Origin: Pseudalkalibacillus decolorationis
GTDB lineage: Bacteria > Bacillota > Bacilli > Bacillales > Fictibacillaceae
Assembly (NCBI RefSeq): GCF_024609785.1
Contig: NZ_JANHJQ010000001.1
Location: 186,001-250,000, forward strand
Direction of reading: 5' to 3'
DNA length: 64,000 nucleotides
Shown here: positions 8,374 through 14,797 of the stretch, piece after piece
How the letters are laid out: each line of letters begins with the position of its first letter
Numbering within the stretch: the first letter of the stretch is position 1
Program-made: the position numbers and the translations under genes
Notes under the pieces: generated by a model
The model's database searches: none
Seen by the model: only the letters and a program-made list of their open reading frames with translations
What the model was told of the DNA's origin: nothing

Positions 8374-9162
8374 TTACCTACTTACTTCTACTCCAGGTAG
8401 TTCTACTTTCTGTAATATATTTTTCTTAAATTCATTTAATGCGATATCGGTATCAATCGTATAACCACATTCGAGACCGACATAACCGTCGAAACCCGCT
8501 TCCTTAATCGATCTGAGGATGTTTACATAATTCAGTTCACCAGTCCCTGGTTGTTTTCTTCCCGGGTTATCGGCAATATGATAGTGACTGATCCGATCTT
8601 TGTAATTCGTTGCATTACGTATGACATTTCCTTCTGTAATTTGTTGATGATAGACATCAAATACTAGTCTTACATTCGGACTGCCGACTTGATCGATGAT
8701 CGAAACAGCTTCATCGGAGTACTGAATGAAATGGCCTTTGTGGTCCACAAGCCCGTTCAATGGTTCGACTTCTAAGGTCACCCCAGCTTCTTCACAAAGG
8801 AAGGCACACTGTTTTAATGTTTCCACCATCGCTTGCTGTTGTACTTCACGAGGGACATTTTCAATTACATTTCCTGTTTGTGTTATGATTGATTTTGTTC
8901 CCAGTTTATCACATGCATCTATAGTCTCTTTCAAACCTTGTAAATATTCCTCTCTTTTGCTTGAATCAACAAGGTTGAAATATCGGGTACAAGTTGCAAT
9001 GATGCCCACCCCGATACGCTCTTGTTCCTTTGCAACAATATCGACGTCAAGCTGTTCCCATCCATAGTATTCCAATCCGTGAAACCCATGTTCTTTTACT
9101 TTTTCAAGGTGATAAAGAATATCCTTATCGGGATAGGCTCCTATGCATAGTGAATATTTCAT
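8374..9162 (-). CDS. Sugar phosphate isomerase/epimerase, TIM barrel (hydroxypyruvate isomerase-like)
   Basis: This is an AP-endonuclease-2-like TIM barrel protein of 262 residues. Such proteins isomerise or epimerise small sugars or keto acids with a divalent metal. Likely metal ligands are seen in LEVEPLN, FDVYHQQ, HYHIADNPGRK and GLECGY, in barrel order. The GTGELNY segment is typical of the Hyi/tartronate group. Its start overlaps the stop of the upstream oxidoreductase by four bases, so the two are translationally coupled. The divergent AraC regulator at 10283 suggests induction by a sugar or polyol. Substrate is unknown; the hydroxypyruvate label is by resemblance only. Confidence 0.8.
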   Translation of the reverse strand: MKYSLCIGAYPDKDILYHLEKVKEHGFHGLEYYGWEQLDVDIVAKEQERIGVGIIATCTRYFNLVDSSKREEYLQGLKETIDACDKLGTKSIITQTGNVIENVPREVQQQAMVETLKQCAFLCEEAGVTLEVEPLNGLVDHKGHFIQYSDEAVSIIDQVGSPNVRLVFDVYHQQITEGNVIRNATNYKDRISHYHIADNPGRKQPGTGELNYVNILRSIKEAGFDGYVGLECGYTIDTDIALNEFKKNILQKVELPGVEVSR

Positions 9163-10145
9163 AGTCGTGACATCTCCTTTAAAGATACAGATTTTCCAGT
9201 TTCGGCTGATTCGTTAGCGGCAATTGTTATTTCATGTGTTTTTACCGAATCCTTGTAGTCTGATAATATATTCGTTGGATCCCCGGTACGAACTGCGTTA
9301 ATAAATACTTCATCCTCTACAAAATAAGGATTTTTCAATTCCTTATACTCCGAAATCAGATTCGGACCTATTTCCTTCAGTCCAGCGCTTGAAATTTCCA
9401 ACACTCCTAGATCAGTATAAATATCAAGTCCAACTTTATGACCTACAGGCGACAAACATGTATTTGAAATCGTTGCAACCATCCCGTTATTGAGCTTCAT
9501 TGTCACCGTTCCCACATCATACACAGTTGTCCCTTCCACTTTTTCATGCATAACCCGTTGGCTGCAAGCTGTATACACTTCGTCGACTTCACCGCATAGG
9601 TACCTTAACAGATCCACAATGTGTGTCGTTTGTTCAATAAATTGGCCACCGGATCCATCTTTTTTTCTCCACCACGGTACCATCGGCATTCCTCCCATCC
9701 AATAACCAAGCGCCATTCCGCTTTTTCGATCGGAAAGTAAAGACGATGCTCTTTGGACACCTTCAAGGTATCTCCAATGATACCCGACAGATGTAATGAG
9801 CTTTTTGGATTCAATTTTCTTAACAATTTCATTTGGTTTTCTTTTGTCAATGGCCAACGGTTTTTCAACAAGGAATGGAATTCCCCTTTCGATAACCGCA
9901 TTTTCGGGTGCTCCATGTGCCATAGGCGGAACGCAAATGTACACCGCATCCAACGTGGTGTCATCAAGCATTTCATCAACATCCGTATATGCTTTCGCCT
10001 CTGTCCATTGTTGTGCCTCTTTCTCCGCTCTTGTCAAGTCAATATCACAGAAAGCGGTGACCTCAGCACCCTCGATGGTCGCCAAATTATTCAAATGAGC
10101 TTTTGCAATCCCGCCTGTTCCAATAAAACCGATTTTCATTGTCAT
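9159..10145 (-). CDS. Gfo/Idh/MocA family NAD(P)-dependent oxidoreductase
   Basis: This is a sugar or inositol-type dehydrogenase with an N-terminal Rossmann fold (GFIGTGGIAKAH near residues 5-16), the conserved FLVEKPLAID segment near residue 95, and a C-terminal alpha/beta substrate domain of the GFO_IDH_MocA type. It is 328 residues, usual for the family. It is first in a two-gene unit with the TIM barrel protein and is divergent from the AraC regulator. Such pairs act in the degradation of sugars, polyols or inositol isomers, but no transporter or kinase lies beside it to indicate which. The start codon has a TTTCCTCC-complement ribosome binding site. Confidence 0.88.
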   Translation of the reverse strand: MTMKIGFIGTGGIAKAHLNNLATIEGAEVTAFCDIDLTRAEKEAQQWTEAKAYTDVDEMLDDTTLDAVYICVPPMAHGAPENAVIERGIPFLVEKPLAIDKRKPNEIVKKIESKKLITSVGYHWRYLEGVQRASSLLSDRKSGMALGYWMGGMPMVPWWRKKDGSGGQFIEQTTHIVDLLRYLCGEVDEVYTACSQRVMHEKVEGTTVYDVGTVTMKLNNGMVATISNTCLSPVGHKVGLDIYTDLGVLEISSAGLKEIGPNLISEYKELKNPYFVEDEVFINAVRTGDPTNILSDYKDSVKTHEITIAANESAETGKSVSLKEMSRL

Positions 10146-10282
10146 GATTTTTTCCTCCTATTATGGCTTACAATTGGACCTGAGTTGTCTTGCTATTTTT
10201 ATAATAGATAAAAGATTCGGAATATAGTAGGATAAAAATAACTTATCAATAGGAGATTTAGAACATTTCGCGGGGTGAAGAA

Positions 10283-11116
10283 ATGCATCAAACCCTTTTT
10301 CTCAATACACCGGATGAAGATCAGTCCATTCCGATTTTTTTATATTCTATTGGATCTCACAACCAAACCTATGTAAACAGATCGGTAGGGTTCTCAGTTC
10401 ACCAGGTCTTTTTATCTAGTAGTGGAAAAGGTGTGTTTCGATTATTTGGAATGGAAGAATTTGAATTGGGTGCCGGGGAAGCCATCGTCATCCCGGCTGG
10501 TATCCCCCACGAATATTTTCCTGCTTCAAAAAAACCGTGGACACTTGGATATGTCGGGTTTGGGGGGGCTGCTTCAAAATCGCTCTTAGACTCACTTCAA
10601 TTCAATAAGCCAAAGGTCTTTCAGGTAAGGTCTTTTTCAACAGCATGGGAATATATTGAAAGGATTTGGAATATTGTCAATTTTAATGGTTCGGATGCAC
10701 AATGGGCAGCATCATCCAACTTGTATACCTTTCTTTTGAATTTGCGAAAGTTGACAAAATCGAAACCCGAACAGACAAAAAAAGCTGGAAACATTTTTGC
10801 AAATGAAAATATCCAAAAGGTTGTGGAATTAATTCAAGAGCACTATGCAGAACAATTGCAAATTTCTAACTTATCCAGTATCGCGGGGTATACACCGCAG
10901 CATTTTACAAGGCTCTTCCGAAGAATTTACGGTCAAACACCCCGTGATTATTTAGAATCTTTCCGCTTTGAGAAAGCCGTTTTTTTACTCGAAGAAAATC
11001 CAGAAATGCCTATACAAGAAGTAGCCGCAAGAGTTGGAATAGAATACAGCTATTTTATAAGAGTGTTCAAAAAGAAATATCAGGTAACACCTGGAACATA
11101 TAAAAAAGGTGGATGA
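10283..11116 (+). CDS. AraC family transcriptional regulator
   Basis: This regulator has an N-terminal cupin-type sensor domain (about residues 1-150, including PAGIPHEYFP) and a C-terminal pair of AraC helix-turn-helix motifs (about 178-277, with SIAGYTPQHFTRLFRR, then GQTPRDYL and a second helix ending near YSYFIRVFKKKY). The length of 277 is typical. A GGGGTGAAG site precedes the ATG. It is transcribed away from the dehydrogenase/isomerase pair, and the 137-base gap should hold the operator and both promoters. It is therefore likely to be their local activator. The ligand is unknown. Confidence 0.87.
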   Translation: MHQTLFLNTPDEDQSIPIFLYSIGSHNQTYVNRSVGFSVHQVFLSSSGKGVFRLFGMEEFELGAGEAIVIPAGIPHEYFPASKKPWTLGYVGFGGAASKSLLDSLQFNKPKVFQVRSFSTAWEYIERIWNIVNFNGSDAQWAASSNLYTFLLNLRKLTKSKPEQTKKAGNIFANENIQKVVELIQEHYAEQLQISNLSSIAGYTPQHFTRLFRRIYGQTPRDYLESFRFEKAVFLLEENPEMPIQEVAARVGIEYSYFIRVFKKKYQVTPGTYKKGG

Positions 11117-11363
11117 ATTAATATTTGTTATTGATAAGTCGTATATGTTTTAATCCTTTACAATTAGTTCTGATAAATAGTCAATTATAGAAAATCCCGA
11201 ATAATGGACTTTCTGATAGGTGTCCATCATTCGAGATAAAGTTCAATCTTTTCTAAACTGGTTGTTTTTTATTCAATTGTGCAACATTCTATTTGATGAT
11301 GAAACAGTCCAAATTATTTAGCTCAATTATTAAGAAAGTAAATCGATTACTTTCTTATCCTTC
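11117..11363. other. Intergenic stretch with two inverted repeats
   Basis: No gene is seen in this stretch. One repeat (about 11192-11236, CGAATAATGGAC facing GTCCATCATTCG) and another (11331-11357, TAAGAAAGTAA facing TTACTTTCTTA, a perfect 11-base stem) have no clear T-run. The first may process or end the AraC transcript. Confidence 0.4.
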
Positions 11364-11401
11364 AATAAAAGCAAACGGTGGCGTCCCCGTTTGCTTTTAT
11401 T
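11364..11401. terminator. Strong hairpin terminator at the end of the YrzI locus
   Basis: A perfect 15-base stem (AATAAAAGCAAACGG facing its complement, 8-base loop) is T-rich on both strands. It lies 24 bases beyond the last YrzI gene and would end that transcript; it could also stop rightward transcription from the AraC gene. Confidence 0.85.
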
Positions 11402-11425
11402 TAACGAAATTAAACGTCTTTATTC

Positions 11426-11572
11426 TTAAAATAAATTTAAATACTGTGCTGATTTATCGTGTGCCTCATCCATTAGCTTGCGGACGCGCTGATCGTTTTC
11501 GACCGATAGAGCATCGCGATTGGAACGGACCTTTTTAAAAACAGCCAGAATGAATATGTGAAATGGCATCAT
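11426..11572 (-). CDS. YrzI family small protein, copy 2
   Basis: A 48-residue protein starts MMPFHIFILAVFKKV and continues as a charged helix to its end at QYLNLF. It shares the layout and several positions with the neighbouring 49-residue protein at 11702-11851: MMP.H.FIL...K.V, then an acidic/basic amphipathic half ending in aromatic residues. Both resemble the Bac_small_YrzI family, known from the same place next to yrhC in B. subtilis. GAGGTGATTCAAT precedes the double ATG. It is the last gene before the 11364-11401 terminator. In B. subtilis the yrzI operon is described as encoding potentially toxic peptides whose mRNA is cut by the ribosome-associated nuclease Rae1. Confidence 0.65.
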   Translation of the reverse strand: MMPFHIFILAVFKKVRSNRDALSVENDQRVRKLMDEAHDKSAQYLNLF

Positions 11573-11604
11573 ATTGAATCACCTCTTTTTATCTTAACTT
11601 CCTT

Positions 11605-11670
11605 TCAGGTCGTATCTTTCTCCGTTACCATCCAATCAAGAAATACTTTTCCTGAAAAACCTCTTATCAT
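11605..11670 (-). CDS. 21-codon ORF ahead of YrzI copy 2 (S1025-like)
   Basis: A 21-residue frame, MIRGFSGKVFLDWMVTEKDT plus T, has a good ribosome binding site (GAAGGAAGG, about eight bases from the ATG) and ends 32 bases before the next start. Its first bases match the 19-codon ORF at 11878-11937 (ATGATAA-A, then TTTTTCAGGAAA), showing that both ORFs come from one duplication. Position and size fit the B. subtilis S1025 ORF upstream of yrzI, where Rae1 cuts in a translation-dependent way between a Glu and a Lys codon. A GAG-AAA pair occurs here at codons 17-18. Peptide activity itself is unknown. Confidence 0.5.
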   Translation of the reverse strand: MIRGFSGKVFLDWMVTEKDTT

Positions 11671-11701
11671 TTTCTTCTACCTTCCTTCGTAAGAGTTGTG
11701 G

Positions 11702-11851
11702 TTACATCATGTGCATGTAATAAAATGCTTTATCACGTGAATCATTATAGAATTGCTCAACTTGTTGTTTTTGTTCGAGCTTTTCGTATGTCATCTCGCT
11801 TTTGAAAACATTTTTGACGATTGTTAAAATAAATAAGTGCATCGGCATCAT
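11702..11851 (-). CDS. YrzI family small protein, copy 1
   Basis: A 49-residue protein begins MMPMHLFILTIVKNVF and continues with a charged region (EKLEQKQQVEQFYNDSRDKA) and an aromatic/Met end. The short hydrophobic N-terminus followed by an E/K/Q-rich helix is the Bac_small_YrzI pattern. AAAGGAGGG lies seven to eight bases before the first ATG. It follows the 19-codon ORF by 26 bases. A longer in-frame reading reaching back to 12010 crosses the 11964-12005 terminator and the upstream ORF and is not credible. Location one gene away from yrhC matches B. subtilis. Confidence 0.7.
   Translation of the reverse strand: MMPMHLFILTIVKNVFKSEMTYEKLEQKQQVEQFYNDSRDKAFYYMHMM
11802..11830 (+). promoter_or_regulatory. 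Candidate + strand promoter inside YrzI copy 1
   Basis: TTGAAA (11802-11807) and TAAAAT (11825-11830) are separated by exactly 17 bases and point right, against YrzI copy 1. A rightward terminator exists at 12048-12079. Together they would give an antisense RNA of about 240 bases covering the YrzI start, the 19-codon ORF and the leader. AT-rich DNA produces such boxes by chance, so this is tentative. Confidence 0.3.
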
Positions 11852-11877
11852 AGTGGAAACCCTCCTTTCTATGATGA

Positions 11878-11937
11878 TTATTTGTGGGGTACTTCCAGCT
11901 TTTGCCAACGTTTTGTTTCCTGAAAAAGTTTTATCAT
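11878..11937 (-). CDS. 19-codon ORF ahead of YrzI copy 1 (S1025-like)
   Basis: The frame reads MIKLFQETKRWQKLEVPHK and has one of the strongest ribosome binding sites in the region (GAAAGGAGG, six to seven bases before the ATG). It starts 27 bases after the 11964-12005 hairpin and ends 26 bases before YrzI copy 1. It is the duplicate of the 21-codon ORF at 11605-11670 at the DNA level, though the peptides diverge after residue 5. By position it corresponds to the S1025 ORF of B. subtilis. It may act through its translation rather than as a functional peptide. Confidence 0.5.
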   Translation of the reverse strand: MIKLFQETKRWQKLEVPHK

Positions 11938-11963
11938 TCGTCTTCCTCCTTTCAATTTCATCC

Positions 11964-12005
11964 ATAATAAAAACGCCACGGGCACACTTACCTACCCATG
12001 GCGTT
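11964..12005 (-). terminator. Hairpin with minus-strand T-run, upstream of the first YrzI module
   Basis: AACGCCACGGG (11972-11982) and CCCATGGCGTT (11995-12005) form an 11-base stem that is complete in minus-strand RNA if one G-U pair is allowed, followed there by TTTTTATT. It would stop or attenuate transcription before the YrzI modules, or protect their 5' end after processing. Confidence 0.65.
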
Positions 12006-12040
12006 AACACCTAACTAAGAATTATATCTAGATTTAGGCA

Positions 12041-12079
12041 TAAGAAAGCCACAGGCAGTCGTCGGCCTGTGGCGTTTTT
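12041..12079. terminator. Second hairpin, T-run on the + strand
   Basis: GCCACAGGC (12048-12056) and GCCTGTGGC (12065-12073) form a perfect nine-base stem. The run GTTTTT follows on the + strand, and a weaker TTTCTTA follows on the minus strand. It shares the GCCAC/GTGGC arms with the neighbouring hairpin at 11964-12005. On the minus strand it would end the 26-codon peptide transcript. Confidence 0.65.
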
Positions 12080-12099
12080 AACAGGTTTAGTTAAATCGG

Positions 12100-12180
12100 T
12101 TAAAACGCAGTCTCATTGACGGCCGAACTACATATTTGATTTAGTTGTTGGTTGGATTTTAGTTGAATGAATTTCATCAT
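12100..12180 (-). CDS. 26-residue peptide of unknown function
   Basis: The frame reads MMKFIQLKSNQQLNQICSSA and then VNETAF. It has an excellent ribosome binding site (AAGGAGGTCG, eight to nine bases from the ATG), a consensus promoter at 12222-12250 and a terminator just downstream. That is a complete single-gene unit. The peptide is polar with one cysteine and no signal sequence or membrane helix. In B. subtilis other short RNAs/ORFs (S1026, S1027) precede S1025-yrzI, and this may be their counterpart. I recognise no family; it could also be a leader peptide whose translation affects the downstream modules. Confidence 0.5.
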   Translation of the reverse strand: MMKFIQLKSNQQLNQICSSAVNETAF

Positions 12181-12221
12181 TTTGTTCGACCTCCTTATGT
12201 TATTATTAACCTTCGATGCTA

Positions 12222-12250
12222 ATTATATCCACAATCATCTCAAATGTAAA
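12222..12250 (-). promoter_or_regulatory. Sigma-A promoter of the small-peptide locus
   Basis: On the minus strand TTTACA (12245-12250) and TATAAT (12222-12227) are exactly 17 bases apart, a near-consensus promoter. Transcription would start near 12215, about 35 bases before the 26-codon gene. Confidence 0.75.
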
Positions 12251-12330
12251 CCCCAAACTGTTAAATTAGTTGATTTTTTCTGAAAATGGGGTTTTTACCT
12301 ATTCAGAAATTTTTTCATAACATAAGTGCA

Positions 12331-12360
12331 AAAGAAAAGAGACGCTCGTTAAAGCCTCTC
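12331..12360 (-). terminator. Terminator of the yrrT-yrhC operon
   Basis: GAGACGCT (12339-12346) and AGCCTCTC (12353-12360) form a short stem with one mismatch, followed on the minus strand by TTTTCTTTT. It lies nine bases after the yrhC stop codon. Confidence 0.6.
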
Positions 12361-12369
12361 CTTAGAAAT

Positions 12370-12606
12370 CTATGATTCTTCCTTTACTATCTTTTTCCAG
12401 ATGGTAATTTTACGATAAAAGAACAGTGCAATCCCTATTGAGCAATAGCTGACCGCTAATAGGACAATCTGATCCATCCCCTCTTTTCCTTCAAAAGGGA
12501 TGATGCTACCGATATATAAAAAGGCACTTAATGAAAGAAGCATAAAGCTGAATCGTTTGTAATCCGCAATTTTAATTTTTAAATCATTAATCATTGCTTT
12601 TGACAT
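12370..12606 (-). CDS. yrhC: YrhC family small membrane protein
   Basis: A 78-residue protein with two membrane helices (about residues 20-36 and 46-63) separated by a short acidic loop, with a basic C-terminal tail. It matches the YrhC family by size, topology and position directly after mccB, as in B. subtilis. Function is unknown; its place in the operon suggests a role near cysteine or sulfur metabolism, for example as a transport or sensing accessory. GGGGTGG lies before the ATG. It is followed by the operon terminator. Confidence 0.8.
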   Translation of the reverse strand: MSKAMINDLKIKIADYKRFSFMLLSLSAFLYIGSIIPFEGKEGMDQIVLLAVSYCSIGIALFFYRKITIWKKIVKEES

Positions 12607-12730
12607 ATTTGCCCACCCCTTTACCGCATTTTAACACGGATAATGGTTGAGAATAAGGAGTTTAGCAAACTACCGGATGTTTCCAATGTATTATCCCGTT
12701 CTTCCATATAACTTCTAAATGGTCCGTTCC

Positions 12731-13867
12731 TTAATCCTCCAAGGCTTGTTTCAAGTCTTCAATAAGATCTTCTGCATCTTCAATACCGACAGAAATTCGA
12801 ATTAGACCATCTGTAATCCCTAACTCATTACGACGATCCTTTGGTATAGATGCATGCGTCATACGTGCTGGGGCGGAAATTAGGCTTTCCACTGCACCGA
12901 GGCTTTCTGCTAGAGTGAAATAACGGATCTTGCTCAGGACTTGGTCGGCACGTTCTACACTGCCGACATCGAACGAAATCATCCCTCCAAATCCATCAGA
13001 TTGACGTTTGGCAAGCTCGTGACCTGGATGGGATTGTAACCCAGGATAATAAATTTTAGTAACAGCAGGATGCCCTTCAAGGAATTCAGCGATCTGCTTC
13101 GTATTGCTCTCGGTCGCTTCCATTCGAAGTCCCAACGTTTTAATACCACGAATCAAGAGCCATGAATCCTGGGGCCCAAGAATAGCTCCAGCGGAGTTTT
13201 GAATGAAATGCAGCTCTTCCGCAAGCTTTTTAGAATTCACAACTGCTAACCCTGCTACAACATCACTATGCCCTCCGATATATTTTGTAGCACTATGCAA
13301 CACAATATCTGCCCCATGCGTGATTGGTGTTTGCCAGTATGGTGTGTTAAACGTATTGTCAACAATTAATAGGAGATCATGCTTCTTGGCTATCTTAGAA
13401 GCACCATCAATGTCGGTTACTTTTAATAATGGATTTGTTGGTGTTTCTACATAAATCGCTTTTGTATTGTCCTGGATTGCTGATTCAATATTATCAAGAT
13501 TACTTGTATCTACAAATGTAGAATCTAATCCAATCCGGTTCAATACTTTGGATACAAGACGATACGTACCGCCGTATACATCATCAGTAAAAATAACGTG
13601 GTCCCCAGAGTTGAACATCATCATAATCGAATTGATTGCCGCCATCCCTGAACCGAAGGCAAAACCTGCTTCGCCTTCCTCTAGGTCTTTGATTAATTCT
13701 TCCAGTGCATGACGTGTCGGGTTTCCTGTCCGTGAGTATTCATACCCTTTGAAGTTTCCTACGCTTTCTTGCTTATACGTACTTACTTGATAAATCGGTG
13801 TTGTAACTGCACCAGTGAGTTCGTCACCAACGATGCCACCGTGAATCATTTTTGTTTTACGCTTCAT
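12731..13867 (-). CDS. mccB: Cystathionine gamma-lyase / homocysteine gamma-lyase MccB (YrhB)
   Basis: This PLP enzyme of the Cys/Met metabolism family cleaves cystathionine to cysteine, 2-oxobutyrate and ammonia, the second step of reverse transsulfuration. The Schiff-base lysine is Lys195 in HSATKYIGGHSD. FGSGMAAI near residue 71, YVETPTNP near 139 and LGAVESLISAPA near the C-terminus are also present. The length of 378 is typical. The start follows the mccA stop by one base, behind GGAGG, so the pair is co-translated. Relatives can also release H2S from cysteine or homocysteine. The operon is likely under CymR control, and cymR lies at 34894. Confidence 0.95.
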   Translation of the reverse strand: MKRKTKMIHGGIVGDELTGAVTTPIYQVSTYKQESVGNFKGYEYSRTGNPTRHALEELIKDLEEGEAGFAFGSGMAAINSIMMMFNSGDHVIFTDDVYGGTYRLVSKVLNRIGLDSTFVDTSNLDNIESAIQDNTKAIYVETPTNPLLKVTDIDGASKIAKKHDLLLIVDNTFNTPYWQTPITHGADIVLHSATKYIGGHSDVVAGLAVVNSKKLAEELHFIQNSAGAILGPQDSWLLIRGIKTLGLRMEATESNTKQIAEFLEGHPAVTKIYYPGLQSHPGHELAKRQSDGFGGMISFDVGSVERADQVLSKIRYFTLAESLGAVESLISAPARMTHASIPKDRRNELGITDGLIRISVGIEDAEDLIEDLKQALED

Positions 13868-13868
13868 C

Positions 13869-14792
13869 TTAAATACCTCCCTGATAGATCTTTTTACTTA
13901 AGTATCGTTCACTGCTGTCTGCAAAGATCGTAACGATATGACTACCTTCAGGTGCATTTTCCGCTTCGATTAAAGCAGCATGGAGCGCTGCACCTGAAGA
14001 GCTTCCAACTAGTAACCCTTCCTTATGAGCAACTTCCTTCACCCGATCAAATGAGTCCACATCTGTGACAGTATGAATCGCATCAAAGTATTCGGTATCC
14101 ATATAATCTGGTAAAAACTCCATGCCGATCCCTTCTGCTTTATGTGGTCCGGGTTCACCACCGTTTAAAATAGAGCCCTCAGGTTCAATAATCACTGTTT
14201 TCACGTTAGGGTTTTGCTCTTTAAGGTAACGAGCTGTACCCATGAATGTACCACCAGTTCCTGCACCAGCTAAGAAAATGTCGACTTTTCCATCAAGAGC
14301 GTTGTATATTTCAGGTCCTAACGTCTTATAATACGTATTCGGATTAGCAGGGTTTGCAAATTGCGCTGGATAATAGGCGCCCTCGGTTTCCTTTTCGAGT
14401 TGCTTCGCTTTTTCAATTGCACCAACCATACCTTTTTCTGTTGGTGTGTTAACAATTGTCGCTCCTAACGCACGCATCAGTTCTTGCTTTTCCTCACTGA
14501 ATCGTTCAGGTACGACAAAGGTGACGTTTATTCCTTTGTTAACTGCAGCAAGCGCGAGTCCGATACCTGTATTACCAGCTGTCGGTTCAATCACTGTCCC
14601 ACCTGGTTTCAATTTTCCACTTGTAAAGGCTTCTTCAAGAAGTTCTTTACCAAGTCGATCTTTAATGCTTCCACCCGGATTATAAAATTCAAGTTTCGCA
14701 AAAAGCCTTACACCATTAGGGAGATCAAAGTTGGTAATCTCCACAAGCGGTGTATGACCGATCAATTCCTGAACGTTCTTATAATACCTCAT
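13869..14792 (-). CDS. mccA: O-acetylserine-dependent cystathionine beta-synthase MccA (YrhA)
   Basis: This PLP enzyme of the cysteine synthase fold joins homocysteine to O-acetylserine (or serine) to make cystathionine. The PLP lysine is Lys44 in NPGGSIKDRLG, and GAGTGGT and the SSGAALHA segment form the PLP phosphate and C-terminal sites. I chose the ATG at 14790-14792, behind GGAGAGG; a longer frame back to 14825 runs into luxS. The 307 residues fit the family, and there are no CBS regulatory domains. It lies five bases after luxS, which supplies its substrate homocysteine. Confidence 0.94.
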   Translation of the reverse strand: MRYYKNVQELIGHTPLVEITNFDLPNGVRLFAKLEFYNPGGSIKDRLGKELLEEAFTSGKLKPGGTVIEPTAGNTGIGLALAAVNKGINVTFVVPERFSEEKQELMRALGATIVNTPTEKGMVGAIEKAKQLEKETEGAYYPAQFANPANPNTYYKTLGPEIYNALDGKVDIFLAGAGTGGTFMGTARYLKEQNPNVKTVIIEPEGSILNGGEPGPHKAEGIGMEFLPDYMDTEYFDAIHTVTDVDSFDRVKEVAHKEGLLVGSSSGAALHAALIEAENAPEGSHIVTIFADSSERYLSKKIYQGGI

Positions 14793-14797
14793 GCTGT

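Noticed and set aside
8365-8396. Tandem ACTT/ACCT microrepeat at the end of the isomerase gene
   Set aside because: A short run at and beyond the stop codon with no sign of phase-variable function; its last codons do not affect the fold.
9753-10211. A 152-codon frame on the + strand
   Set aside because: It is antisense to the Gfo/Idh/MocA gene, and the Rossmann motifs on the minus strand settle the coding strand.
11802-12014. A 70-codon hydrophobic frame on the + strand, antisense to the first YrzI module
   Set aside because: It starts inside the YrzI gene with no ribosome binding site and crosses the 11972-12005 hairpin. The hydrophobicity mirrors the codon bias of the genes on the other strand.
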